Positions 43,881-52,294 of a stretch of DNA of 64,000 nucleotides are shown one piece after another. The position numbers and the translations under genes are program-made. This stretch comes from Bacillota bacterium. Its GTDB lineage: Bacteria; Bacillota; Syntrophomonadia; Syntrophomonadales; Syntrophomonadaceae. The notes beneath the pieces were generated by a model. That model had not been told where the DNA came from. It did not search any database and saw nothing but the letters and a program-made list of their open reading frames with translations. Numbering within the stretch: the stretch's first letter is position 1; every line of letters begins with the position of its first letter. The stretch lies in contig JAKPGY010000115.1 in NCBI GenBank assembly GCA_029550685.1, forward strand, positions 31,546-95,545, written 5' to 3'.

Positions 43881-44711
43881 ATGCAGATTTATGGTAAGCA
43901 TATTAGGGAAACATTAAAACAAAGAATTTATCAAACTGCCCGGCAAATCAGCATGAAAATGGCAGTCGTTCAGGTTGGTGATGACCAGCCTTCGCAAGTT
44001 TATGTTAATAGTATTCGCCGCTTTGGCGAGGAAGTTGGAGTGGCGATTGAGGTATATAATCTACCCGCATCTGTACAACAGTCCCAGGTGGAAGAACTGA
44101 TCCGCCAGCTTAATAATGACCCGGATACAACCGGAATAATGATACAAACACCTCTGCCGGATCATTTAAACACCAGTTACCTGGTTAACTCGATTCAGCC
44201 CAGCAAAGATGTGGAAGGCATACATAATTACAACCTGGGCAAGCTGATCAGCCGCGAAGAAGGGGTAAAACCTTCCACCCCCAAGGCGATTGTACGGATG
44301 CTCAAAGAGCATGATGTTCTCATTTCTGGTAAGAATGTTACTATTGTAGGACGCAGTACCATTGTGGGCAGCCCTTTGGCAGTAATGATGACGGCGGAGG
44401 ACGGAACCGTTACCTTGTGTCACTCCCGAACTGGAGATCTGGCCGCGGAAACACGCCGTGCCGACATTCTCATAGTTGCTATAGGGCGCAAGAACTTTAT
44501 AACTGCCGATATGGTAAAAGAAGGGGCGGTAATTATTGACGCCGGTATTAACTTTAATGAGGACGGCAAAATGGTAGGGGATGTTGCTGAAGAAGCTAAA
44601 GAAAAAGCCAGTCTAGCCAGTGCCGTACCCGGCGGGGTAGGAGTAATAACAGTAGCTGAGTTGTTTGATAATCTATGTATTTTAGCTGAATCCAGCTCCA
44701 GCCATAATTGA
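43881..44711 (+). CDS. folD: FolD-like methylenetetrahydrofolate dehydrogenase, with catalytic residues changed
   Basis: A 276-residue FolD homologue: substrate domain (VGDDQPSQVYVNS, IQTPLPDHL), NAD(P)-binding domain (GRSTIVGSPLA, TLCHSRT, DILIVAIGR, VIDAGIN, VPGGVG.ITVAEL). The lysine required for cyclohydrolase chemistry (K54 in E. coli) is isoleucine 45 here (codon ATT 44013-44015), the aspartate corresponding to D121 is glutamate 112, and the GGVGPMT loop reads GGVGVIT; the glutamine (Q89) is retained. It may be a dehydrogenase without cyclohydrolase activity, or a related protein with another substrate. Start ATG 43881 (AGGAGAGG ten bases upstream); TTG 43875 possible. Confidence 0.9.
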   Translation: MQIYGKHIRETLKQRIYQTARQISMKMAVVQVGDDQPSQVYVNSIRRFGEEVGVAIEVYNLPASVQQSQVEELIRQLNNDPDTTGIMIQTPLPDHLNTSYLVNSIQPSKDVEGIHNYNLGKLISREEGVKPSTPKAIVRMLKEHDVLISGKNVTIVGRSTIVGSPLAVMMTAEDGTVTLCHSRTGDLAAETRRADILIVAIGRKNFITADMVKEGAVIIDAGINFNEDGKMVGDVAEEAKEKASLASAVPGGVGVITVAELFDNLCILAESSSSHN

Positions 44712-44732
44712 TCTGGTTCATAGATGGTTACT

Positions 44733-44756
44733 TGGGCTGCGCTGCAGCGCAGCCCA
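44733..44756. repeat. Perfect 24-bp GC-rich palindrome between folD and the thioesterase gene
   Basis: TGGGCTGCGCTG is followed at once by its exact reverse complement CAGCGCAGCCCA. No T-run is attached. It sits between convergent genes. Confidence 0.9.
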
Positions 44757-44765
44757 GCATAAACC

Positions 44766-45257
44766 TTAATATAAGGGAAGCCAGCAAACCTGCGGGTTTG
44801 CTTTTCTTTCTGCGACCCGCTTTTTACCTGCTTCAAACTCAGCCTTTTCTATATCGTTCTGCAGCAAGAGCGGAGGTACTTTCTTAGGCCGCATGTTCTC
44901 GTCCAAAGCTACAAAGGTAAAATAGGCGGTCATACAGCATTCCTTGGTTCCTTGCAATAGGTCCTCGGCGTAAATGGCCACGGCAATTTCCATGGAGGAA
45001 TTGGAAACATAGGTAAGGTTGGCACTGCAGGTAGCTAAATTACCCATGAAAACCGGATGATGAAAGTTGATATTGTCAATTCCGGCAGTTACTACGATAG
45101 CTCGGGAATGTTTGGTCGCACAAGCTCCGGCACAGTTATCCATCATCTTCAATAGTTCACCGCCGTGGGCTGTGCCCGCGGGATTAGTCTGTCCGGGCAG
45201 TATAATCTGACTAAGGGTGGTGGCTGATTCAGCAATGGTTTTCGGTTCTAATTCCAA
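44766..45257 (-). CDS. Acyl-CoA thioesterase (hotdog fold, BFIT/BACH type)
   Basis: A 163-residue hotdog protein: ILPGQTNPAGTAHGGELLKMMDNCAGACATKHS carries the conserved N/G..HGG..L..D active-site segment, then VVTAGIDNINFHHPVFMGNLATCSANLTYV. Hydrolyses acyl-CoA to fatty acid and CoA; chain length unknown. I take TTG 45257 (minus strand) as start because AGGAGG ends eight bases upstream; GTG 45266 overlaps the SD. The 3' end contains the terminator of the convergent folD transcript. Confidence 0.92.
   Translation of the reverse strand: MELEPKTIAESATTLSQIILPGQTNPAGTAHGGELLKMMDNCAGACATKHSRAIVVTAGIDNINFHHPVFMGNLATCSANLTYVSNSSMEIAVAIYAEDLLQGTKECCMTAYFTFVALDENMRPKKVPPLLLQNDIEKAEFEAGKKRVAERKANPQVCWLPLY
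44784..44806 (+). terminator. Intrinsic terminator for folD inside the thioesterase 3' end
   Basis: AGCAAACC - TGCG - GGTTTGCT then TTTC. It lies within the last codons of the oppositely oriented gene. Confidence 0.65.
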
Positions 45258-45378
45258 CCATTTCACCTCCTTTATATCGTATGGTAATTTTATAGCAAAG
45301 AGATAAAAAATACAATTAATGCAGGTTAGATTAAGCGCAGTGTTCTTGGTTGCCGCCGTTCTAAAGGGAGGTTATATT

Positions 45379-45912
45379 TTGCGCAAATCAGGAAGTCACC
45401 GATCCATGCAAGCTAATCAGTCCCGCCCTCGCATCAAAATATCCATAACGCCGTTAGAGGTACTATTAGAGCTTGTCTCACTTATAGGATTAGCAGGTGC
45501 CGTCTGGATATTAATTAAGTTCTGGCCGGATCTTCCGGCGGCTATACCCAAACATTTTGGCCTCACCGGAGAAGTGGATGCCTGGGGTGACCGCAGCTCG
45601 CTCTATTTTTTATTAGGGGTTAACCTGTTTATGTATGTAATGCTCACCATCGTTAGAAGATTCCCGCATACCTATAATTATCCGGTGAAGATCACTGCAG
45701 ATAACGCCCAGCGCCAGTATCAGCTGGCTATCTGGTATATGGCTTTACTAAAAGCCCAGGTGGTTTGGCTGTTCGTCTACCTGCAGTGGCAGATGATACA
45801 GGTGGCTCTGGGACACAGCAGTGGTTTAGGTATCTGGTTTCTTGCCATTGTCTTGGTAGGCCTATTTCTCCCTATCTTAATCTATGTACTGGTTGCCCGG
45901 AAAAACCGTTAG
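45379..45912 (+). CDS. DUF1648-domain membrane protein
   Basis: About 177 residues with four hydrophobic helices. The segment IPKHFGLTGEVDAWGDRSSLYFLLG matches the DUF1648 signature (P.HF...G..D.WG.K). Family members, such as SdpI-like and YhdH-like proteins, are membrane proteins, some with immunity or signalling roles; none can be assigned here. TTG 45379 follows GGGAGG at seven bases, so the longer frame from 45319 is rejected. Confidence 0.8.
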   Translation: MRKSGSHRSMQANQSRPRIKISITPLEVLLELVSLIGLAGAVWILIKFWPDLPAAIPKHFGLTGEVDAWGDRSSLYFLLGVNLFMYVMLTIVRRFPHTYNYPVKITADNAQRQYQLAIWYMALLKAQVVWLFVYLQWQMIQVALGHSSGLGIWFLAIVLVGLFLPILIYVLVARKNR

Positions 45913-46435
45913 AGGAAAGATACTTGTTCATTGTTGATTGCCCCTCATACCCGCAGGACTTACAACATATGGGAATGGCAGTATATGATTGTCTTTATGT
46001 AGTGGCAGATGTACAAGTGCTCTTGAGCAATGGCAATATACAATAGCTATATTGATGAATTTGCTGCCACCTATGAGAAGCTGTGCTTTCGAGCGGGAAA
46101 TACCGGCAAAATACCCTTCTATTATCCTTCAAATACCTGTTTTTCCTATTATTGATAATCAATATGTTTTCAGAGGAGTAATAGTAACCTTAAGGGTCTC
46201 GGTTGATAAATAGTAAACATCTCCAGTGGACGTTCAGGTCAATGATGGCTAGACTAAAATTGTTGGAATTATTCAATCAATTATTTGGTACTATGCATTA
46301 TTGATGAAGCTTGGACTGGTTTAGTTAAAGCAAAGGGGAGGCGTGGTAAGAGTACAGATGGCAGGTTGTAACAAAACTTTGTAGCAACGCTATGGTAGTG
46401 GTAAGCACTATTTACGTTTTAGGAGGTATTGCACA
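45913..46435 (+). other. 523-base intergenic region upstream of the TRAP operon
   Basis: Short open frames only (under 100 codons, no SD). AT-rich after 46130. It must hold the dctP promoter; I cannot identify one with confidence. The last 120 bases before dctP are mixed-composition and could form a leader, but no known motif is seen. SD AGGAGG is at 46422. Confidence 0.5.
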
Positions 46436-47461
46436 TTGAAAAGACATGTTAAGATTTTGGCAATGATTCTTATATTGGTATTTACTATGACTGCTATAGT
46501 AGGATGTGGTTCCGACGGCAATACCACTGGTGGTGACACCCAGAATAAGACCTTCAAGATCAAAGTAGCTAACTGGTATGCTCCCGAACATCCTCAGAAC
46601 CTCGCTCTAGCTAAATTTAAGGAAATCGTTGAAGAAAAGAGCGAAGGTAATATTATTGTGGAAATTTATGATAATTCCAAACTAGGTTCCGAAGACGTAT
46701 TTATTGATAGCGTAAAAAACGGCACAGTCGAGATGGGTGTACCAGGTACCATGCTTTCCAAAGATATGCCCCTATTGTCAGTTGCCGAGATACCTTTCTT
46801 ATTCAGAGATTATGACCATGCTTACGCGGTTTTGAGTGGTCCCATTGGGGATAAAATGCTCGAGGGTATGGTAGAAAAGATAGGTGTCCGTAATCTGGCT
46901 TGGACAGTAAACGGTTTACGCCAGATGACCTCCAACAAAGAATTAAAGAGTATGGAAGACTTCAAAGGTCTGCGTATGCGCGTCCCGAATGTTCCTTACT
47001 ATGTCCAGATGACTGAAGCTTTAGGTATGGTTCCCACTACCATGGCCTTCAGCGAAGTGTTTACCGCCTTGGAACAAAAGGTTATCGACGGGCAGGAAAA
47101 CCCCTATGCTACTATCCGCGCCAGCAGTTTCCACGAAGTTCAGAAATATGCTTTGGAAACCAACCATATGTTCAGCCCCAACGAATGGATTATCAATGAA
47201 AAATTCTATCAAAGCTTAGGCCCGGAATATCAGAAAATAGTGGAAGAGGCTGCTGAAGAAGCCGCCGCTTACAACTGGGAATTAGCGAAGCAAAAGGAAG
47301 CCGAGGATAAAGAATGGCTGAAACAAAATGGCATGATTATTATTGAGCCGGACGAAGCTTTCAGACAACAAATGATTGACTCTCAGAAGGAAGTAAGAGA
47401 GTGGTTCTATAAAAACTATCCCGGCAGTGAAGAACTGGTCAAAGAAATCGAAGCCATGTAA
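46436..47461 (+). CDS. dctP: TRAP transporter substrate-binding lipoprotein DctP
   Basis: A 341-residue lipoprotein: signal with lipobox AIVGC (cysteine at residue 24) and a Gly/Asn/Thr-rich linker, then the DctP fold with KIKVANWYAPEHPQN, KLGSEDVFIDSVKNGTVEMG, and the carboxylate-binding arginine in GLRMRVPN. Captures an organic acid outside the membrane. TTG 46436 after AGGAGG. First gene of dctP-dctQ-dctM-larA. A stem-loop separates it from dctQ, which usually keeps the binding protein in excess. Confidence 0.95.
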   Translation: MKRHVKILAMILILVFTMTAIVGCGSDGNTTGGDTQNKTFKIKVANWYAPEHPQNLALAKFKEIVEEKSEGNIIVEIYDNSKLGSEDVFIDSVKNGTVEMGVPGTMLSKDMPLLSVAEIPFLFRDYDHAYAVLSGPIGDKMLEGMVEKIGVRNLAWTVNGLRQMTSNKELKSMEDFKGLRMRVPNVPYYVQMTEALGMVPTTMAFSEVFTALEQKVIDGQENPYATIRASSFHEVQKYALETNHMFSPNEWIINEKFYQSLGPEYQKIVEEAAEEAAAYNWELAKQKEAEDKEWLKQNGMIIIEPDEAFRQQMIDSQKEVREWFYKNYPGSEELVKEIEAM

Positions 47462-47494
47462 TAAACAATAAGTGCAACAGGTATACAAGCTTAG

Positions 47495-47522
47495 CCAACT
47501 GCCTGGATTACCAGGCAGTTGG
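47495..47522 (+). other. Perfect stem-loop between dctP and dctQ
   Basis: CCAACTGCCTGG - ATTA - CCAGGCAGTTGG, 12 pairs, no T-run. Likely an mRNA-stabilising or partial-termination element that raises dctP over the membrane subunits; this is inference from analogous transporter operons. Confidence 0.75.
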
Positions 47523-47543
47523 TCTCTGACTGGAGGAGTAACT

Positions 47544-48023
47544 GTGGAAGAAAGGATGAGTGAAGGCTTAATCACCAAAGCACTTCATTACGTTTTGGCA
47601 TTTTCTTTGGCTGCAATGGTACTCCTGGTGTTCCTGAATGCTGTGTTGCGGTATGCAGCCAGCAGCGGTATTACCCAGGCAGAAGAGTTGTCCCGCTATT
47701 TCTTTGTTTGGACATCCTTTCTGGGAACTATTGTAGCTTTCAAGGATAATAAGCATGTTGGAGTTGATATTGTAATTACCAAGCTAACCGGGAAGGTCTG
47801 CCTCGTTGTAGATATCATCGGATACCTTTTAATGATGTTTGTTGTAGCAATAATGGCCTGGGGAGGGTACAATTACTTTTTAATTGCCATGACTTCAAAG
47901 GGTCCGGCTACCGGCATACCTTTTTCTTATGTAGTGCTGGCTCTGATTGTGGCTGCTGTGGCTATGGGTATCCTCTGTATTCAAAAGGCCTATCAGGAAC
48001 TGATGAGCAAGGGGGGGGAATAG
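47544..48023 (+). CDS. dctQ: TRAP transporter small membrane subunit DctQ
   Basis: A 159-residue protein with four transmembrane helices; NAVLRYAASSGITQAEELSRYFFVWTSFLGTIVAFKDNKHVGVDI is the DctQ hallmark. GTG 47544 is placed after GGAGGAG; ATG 47556 is an alternative. The longer frame from 47472 includes the intercistronic stem-loop and is rejected. Stops one base before dctM. Confidence 0.93.
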   Translation: MEERMSEGLITKALHYVLAFSLAAMVLLVFLNAVLRYAASSGITQAEELSRYFFVWTSFLGTIVAFKDNKHVGVDIVITKLTGKVCLVVDIIGYLLMMFVVAIMAWGGYNYFLIAMTSKGPATGIPFSYVVLALIVAAVAMGILCIQKAYQELMSKGGE

Positions 48024-49310
48024 GTGGTTTTAGCCGTATTTTTTGTAAGCCTATTTGTATTCCTGCTAACCGGTATACCTATAGCCTTTGTGCTGCTATT
48101 GTGCGCCGTAGCCTTGATGCAATATATGGGGATTTTTGATGCCCAAATAATGGCCCAGCAGATGGTTAATGGAACCAACAATTTCCCGCTGATGGCAATT
48201 CCTTTCTTTATGTTGTCCGGCGAAATAATGACTGCCGGGGGATTATCCAGAAGAATAGTGGAATTTGCTAATATTTTATTGGGCAGAATAAAAGGTGGAT
48301 TAGGATACGCCGGAGTTTTAGCCAGTATGCTGTTTGCAGGATTATCCGGCAGTGCCGTAGCTGATACTGCTGCTCTAGGTGGATTGATGGTGCCCATGAT
48401 GGAAAAACAGGGTTATAAGGTGGAGCGGGCTACCGGACTAGTGGCCGCAGGAGGCATTATTGCTCCCTTGATTCCGCCCAGTATACCCATGATAGTATTT
48501 GGTGTCACCTGTGGGCTGTCCATAACCAAACTGTTTATGATCGGGTTGTTCCCCGGCATAATGCTGGGCTTGGCACTAATGATTGCCTGGTTTTTCGTAG
48601 TAAGACGTGATGGCTATGATGACAGAACTAAATTCACTTTTAAGGAGTCAATGCGGGTAGTAACGACTTCAATTCCCGCATTATTGATGCCGGTTATCAT
48701 CATTGGGGGTATCCGCTTTGGAGTATTTACTCCCACTGAAGCTGGCGCATTTGCGGTCGTCTACGCTCTGTTGGTATCTATATTTGTTTACCGGGAAATG
48801 AACTTTAATTCCATGGTTCACTGCCTGGTGGAAGCCAGTAAGATGACGGCAGTGGTCATGTTCGTGGTAGCAGCCGCTACGGTGGTGGGCTGGATAATTA
48901 CCGTGGCGCAGATACCAACTCTCATTGCTAATACCTTCGGAGCATTAGCCAGCCATAAACTTCTGCTGTTGATTATAATTAACCTGTTCCTGCTTGCCCT
49001 GGGTATGGTCATGGATCTGACACCTGCCATACTGATTTTTGCACCGGTTCTGCTCCCACTGGTTACCATGGCTGGAATCGATCCTTATTTCTTTGGCCTG
49101 ATAATGGTGTTCAACCTGTGCATAGGCTTAATAACCCCGCCGGTAGGTACAATTCTATATCTGGGTTGTGGAATAGGTCATATAACCTTCACCCGTATGG
49201 TAAGGGGAATTATACCATTCCTGATTACAGAATTAATTGTGCTTTTCATGTTTGTATTCTTCCCCGACCTGGTGATGGTTCCGCTATCATGGGTTTGGAG
49301 TGGTAGCTGA
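48024..49310 (+). CDS. dctM: TRAP transporter large membrane subunit DctM
   Basis: A 428-residue, roughly 12-helix permease of the DctM family: FPLMAIPFFMLSGEIM, MLFAGLSGSAVADTAALG, APLIPPSIPMIVFG, FTPTEAGAFAVVYAL, LITPPVGTILYLG. Uses an ion gradient to import the acid delivered by DctP. GTG start directly after the dctQ stop; its own stop overlaps the larA-like ATG (TGATG). Confidence 0.96.
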   Translation: MVLAVFFVSLFVFLLTGIPIAFVLLLCAVALMQYMGIFDAQIMAQQMVNGTNNFPLMAIPFFMLSGEIMTAGGLSRRIVEFANILLGRIKGGLGYAGVLASMLFAGLSGSAVADTAALGGLMVPMMEKQGYKVERATGLVAAGGIIAPLIPPSIPMIVFGVTCGLSITKLFMIGLFPGIMLGLALMIAWFFVVRRDGYDDRTKFTFKESMRVVTTSIPALLMPVIIIGGIRFGVFTPTEAGAFAVVYALLVSIFVYREMNFNSMVHCLVEASKMTAVVMFVVAAATVVGWIITVAQIPTLIANTFGALASHKLLLLIIINLFLLALGMVMDLTPAILIFAPVLLPLVTMAGIDPYFFGLIMVFNLCIGLITPPVGTILYLGCGIGHITFTRMVRGIIPFLITELIVLFMFVFFPDLVMVPLSWVWSGS

Positions 49311-50581
49311 TGCTCATAGAGTTTCCGTATGATGATATGCCGCAGTTGGAGATTCCGGATGGGAACCTGCTGGGGGTCTACAGCCCTCAGCATTCCCGGG
49401 CGGAAATTAGCGAGATAGACTTAATTCGCCAAAGCCTGAGCGAACCTATCGGCAGTTTGCCGATTCACGAGAGGGTCAGAGCCGGCGATCAGGTTTTGAT
49501 AATTACTGATGATAACACTCGCCTTACACCTTTGCACCTGGTTGTTCCGGCTATTATCGAAGAACTGAAAAAGGCAGGAGTACCAGATGCCAATATCCGG
49601 ATAATGATCGGGCTGGGAACTCACCGCTTGATGACGGAGGAAGAAATACAACAGAAATTTGGCAGTGTTTATGGTAAATATCAGATAATCAATCATAATT
49701 GGCGTGACCACAGTTCCATGGTAAATATGGGTTATACCAAGCAGGGTACCCCCATAGTGGTCAACCGTATGGTAGTTGAGTCGGACTTCGTAATCGGTGT
49801 GGGACATATAGTACCTCACCGGGTGGCCGGTTACAGCGGTGGTGCCAAGATCGTTCAACCTGGGGTATGCGGTGCCGAGACCACCGGACTAACTCACTGG
49901 GTTAGCGCCAAGTACCGGGGTGATGAGATACTGGGTGCAGCCAAAAACCCGGTGCGTGATGAAATGAATGAAGTAGCCCGGCTGGTTGGTCTGAACATGA
50001 TAGTCAATGCTATTCAGGGAGCTGATGGCAGTCTGGTAGCATTGGTGGCTGGAGACCCTGAAAAAGCCCATGAAGCCGGTTGCCAAATTGCCCGGAGGGT
50101 TTATGGGGTAAAAATACCGCGCAAAGCTCCCATTATAGTAGTGGACTCATACCCAGCGGACATTGAAATGTGGCAGGCCGCCAAGGGCGTGTATTCAGCC
50201 GGACCAGCACTGGCTGATGGAGGAACCGTAATCTTGGTAACCACCTGCCCGGAAGGGGTAGCGAGACAACATCCGGAGATAGAGGAATATGGCTATCAGC
50301 CCTATGAGAAGGTGCAAGCCTTGGTGGATAGTGGGCAAATTACCGATTTGGCAGTGGCTGCTCACATGGTTCATGTAGGGGAAGTCATCCTTGATAAAGG
50401 CCACGGCATATTAGTATCCAAATATATCGATGATGAGACTGCTGTTAAACTCGGATTTACCCCAGCACCTACACCGCAGGCAGCGCTGGAGATGGCTTTT
50501 CAGCGTCATGGTAAGGACGCTGAGGTATTGGTTTTGCAGCACGGAGGAGAAATCCTGCCAGTGGTAGCATCTGATTGTTAA
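49310..50581 (+). CDS. LarA-family nickel-dependent racemase (DUF2088)
   Basis: A 423-residue homologue of lactate racemase. All pincer-cofactor and catalytic positions are present: H105 in GLGTHR, H166 and H170 in VGHIVPH, K180 in GYSGGAK, H196 in LTHW; spacing matches Lactobacillus LarA (108, 174, 184, 200). LarA enzymes racemise or epimerise 2-hydroxy acids. ATG overlaps the dctM stop, so it is translationally coupled to the TRAP transporter and probably acts on the imported acid. The NPN-cofactor genes larB, larC and larE are not in the window. Confidence 0.92.
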   Translation: MLIEFPYDDMPQLEIPDGNLLGVYSPQHSRAEISEIDLIRQSLSEPIGSLPIHERVRAGDQVLIITDDNTRLTPLHLVVPAIIEELKKAGVPDANIRIMIGLGTHRLMTEEEIQQKFGSVYGKYQIINHNWRDHSSMVNMGYTKQGTPIVVNRMVVESDFVIGVGHIVPHRVAGYSGGAKIVQPGVCGAETTGLTHWVSAKYRGDEILGAAKNPVRDEMNEVARLVGLNMIVNAIQGADGSLVALVAGDPEKAHEAGCQIARRVYGVKIPRKAPIIVVDSYPADIEMWQAAKGVYSAGPALADGGTVILVTTCPEGVARQHPEIEEYGYQPYEKVQALVDSGQITDLAVAAHMVHVGEVILDKGHGILVSKYIDDETAVKLGFTPAPTPQAALEMAFQRHGKDAEVLVLQHGGEILPVVASDC

Positions 50582-50623
50582 TAGGGTATATCGAATTAGT
50601 GTAAAAAGATTAAAAAAATCGAA

Positions 50624-50661
50624 AAGCACTAGGTATGCTGCAGTCATCCTAGTGCTTATTA
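50624..50661 (+). terminator. Intrinsic terminator after the TRAP-larA operon
   Basis: AAGCACTAGG (50624-50633) pairs with CCTAGTGCTT (50648-50657); loop of 14; T-rich tail. Confidence 0.8.
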
Positions 50662-50826
50662 TTTTGCAGGGATATGAATTCCTTTGCAGGTTTTGCCGGT
50701 TTTTGGTACTAAACTGGAATATATAGGATAACTTGACTACTTTAATATGACTGTTATACTGGGGATAGAAAAATTGTGAAATATTGCTCATATTTAGCCC
50801 CGTGAGTAAAATAGCTTAATAATTGG

Positions 50827-50920
50827 TTCCGAGGTCATATTTCCTAAGGCTTGGCTATGGAAATGACCCGTTAGGGTATATTGGGAAACCAGTATGCCTC
50901 CCGTCTGGAAAGGAGCCTTT
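50827..50920 (+). promoter_or_regulatory. Candidate Moco-family (molybdenum/tungsten cofactor) riboswitch aptamer
   Basis: Stem GGTCATATTTCC/GGAAATGACC (50833-50844/50859-50868), stem GGTATA/TATGCC (50875-50880/50893-50898) closed by TTGG-GAAA-CCAG, and the block GCCTCCCGTCTGGAAAGGAG (50897-50916) with CTCC/GGAG pairing. This arrangement and the block match my memory of the Moco RNA motif (Rfam RF01055). A terminator follows at expression-platform distance. Confidence 0.78.
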
Positions 50921-50951
50921 AGTCACACTATTAATCAGGTTTTGGTAAAGT

Positions 50952-50987
50952 GATGCTGTTTGCTTTGATCCAGACAGCATCTTTTTT
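50952..50987 (+). terminator. Intrinsic terminator, expression platform of the riboswitch
   Basis: GATGCTGTTTG (50952-50962) pairs with CAGACAGCATC (50971-50981), one T-G, followed by six T. It ends 16 bases before the GTG of the next gene, so transcription of that gene depends on not terminating here. Confidence 0.88.
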
Positions 50988-51003
50988 ATTGGGGGAGAGA
51001 ACA

Positions 51004-52167
51004 GTGAAGGTTGGAGTTATTTGTTCGGGTGAACAGAGTCAATTCCTGAATTTTAGGACCGGCGATATATTGGAGAATATACCGAAGCATCACCTGTTGG
51101 AAAGTATGGTCCAATTAATGAAAAAGTATCCCTATCCGGGTGATCTGGATCCTTTAAGCATTGATTGGGTTACCAATGTGGCCTTAGAGGTGGAACAGAT
51201 ATATAAACCGAAGTTTGTTTTTTTAAGCTATGCCAGCTATTATCTTATCTCGCTGTTTAAGCATCCCGGGCTATATGACCGGCAGGCCTTGCGGCAGCAT
51301 CTGTTTGCGGAAGTTGAGCGGTTTTTCATCCAAACAGGTTTGACCCCCTTTATAATTGGAACTGGCGGCACTCTGCCTTTGGAAGGGGAAGTAGATCTGA
51401 CTGAGCTGGATGGTTTTGTGACAGCCAGCCGGCTGGGACCTGTATATGCCGGCCTCTATCAGCCTTCGCAGAGGGATTTATATTACTTAAACCAATTGGA
51501 AGCGGTGCAGATGATTCTGCCCCAAGAACGCTTTGCTCAGGTCTGGATACCGCCCAATAACTTTGAAGGCAGAATCCCAGACTATTTTATGGTTGCCGCT
51601 CGTGGATTTGCATTTGGTACACCCGAATCCAGTAAGCGCCCCTTGTACCGTGTTAATGCCCGCGATAATAAGATTCCTATATACGCTCCGGATACTGTTA
51701 AAAGCATAATTGATATCGCCCCGGCTGTCAAAAAACGCCTGCGTAAGGAACGAGTCGCCCTGGTAGTTTTGGAAGGCATTGATCATGAACATTTTGCCTT
51801 CGGAAATGAAAGTTGTTCTAATACTTACTCCTGGTATACTTATCTGCCTGGTGAAGGACAATACCTGGCTATGACCACCGGCAGGCACATACTCGAACAT
51901 CCTTACCCTCCTGGTTATCGAGACTATCAAGACCCCCAGGGCAAAACTTACCCCTTTTCTGGTTACTACCGCAGCCTGCCTATTGGAACTATCGGTTCGC
52001 TGGCTTCTAAAACCAGTATAGCGGTAGGATCACGCAGTGTTTTGACTCATGCAGCCTCAGGTGCAGACATATGTATAGAAGGATATACTCGTTCTATGAA
52101 GCAAGAGGGTACCCTGGGTGTAATTGATATCAACAAAACCCGCAAAGGCCGAACCCGCCGCCGGTAA
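51004..52167 (+). CDS. Protein of unknown function under Moco-type riboswitch control
   Basis: A 387-residue protein, apparently cytosolic, no family recognised. N-terminal half looks alpha/beta (KVGVICSGEQ, KFVFLSYASYYLISLF, TPFIIGTGGTLPLEGEVDL); the C-terminal half has VALVVLEGIDHEHFAFG, TYSWYTYLPGEGQYLAMTTG and GSRSVLTHAASGADICIEGYTRS. Histidines (GIDHEHF, GRHILEH) could bind metal. GTG 51004 follows GGGGGAGAGA; the frame open from 50950 runs through the terminator and is rejected. The upstream riboswitch suggests a link to molybdenum or tungsten cofactor, by inference only. Confidence 0.85.
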   Translation: MKVGVICSGEQSQFLNFRTGDILENIPKHHLLESMVQLMKKYPYPGDLDPLSIDWVTNVALEVEQIYKPKFVFLSYASYYLISLFKHPGLYDRQALRQHLFAEVERFFIQTGLTPFIIGTGGTLPLEGEVDLTELDGFVTASRLGPVYAGLYQPSQRDLYYLNQLEAVQMILPQERFAQVWIPPNNFEGRIPDYFMVAARGFAFGTPESSKRPLYRVNARDNKIPIYAPDTVKSIIDIAPAVKKRLRKERVALVVLEGIDHEHFAFGNESCSNTYSWYTYLPGEGQYLAMTTGRHILEHPYPPGYRDYQDPQGKTYPFSGYYRSLPIGTIGSLASKTSIAVGSRSVLTHAASGADICIEGYTRSMKQEGTLGVIDINKTRKGRTRRR

Positions 52168-52216
52168 AACATAATGTGAATGGATTTTGCTTTTTCCCTG
52201 CTGGAGAATAATGTGC

Positions 52217-52222
52217 TATACT
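52217..52222 (+). promoter_or_regulatory. Probable extended -10 promoter for uppP
   Basis: TGC-TATACT, an extended -10, 73 bases before the start. No clear -35. Confidence 0.5.
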
Positions 52223-52294
52223 ACTGCTGTTATAAATAGTAATAAAATAGGGCCTGGGCTCCGGTAGAAATAAGTGTGTGGAGGAATAAATTTA

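Noticed and set aside
49310..50581. Annotation as true lactate racemase (larA)
   Set aside because: All catalytic positions fit, but LarA homologues act on many hydroxy acids and the lar maturation genes are not in view, so no symbol was given.
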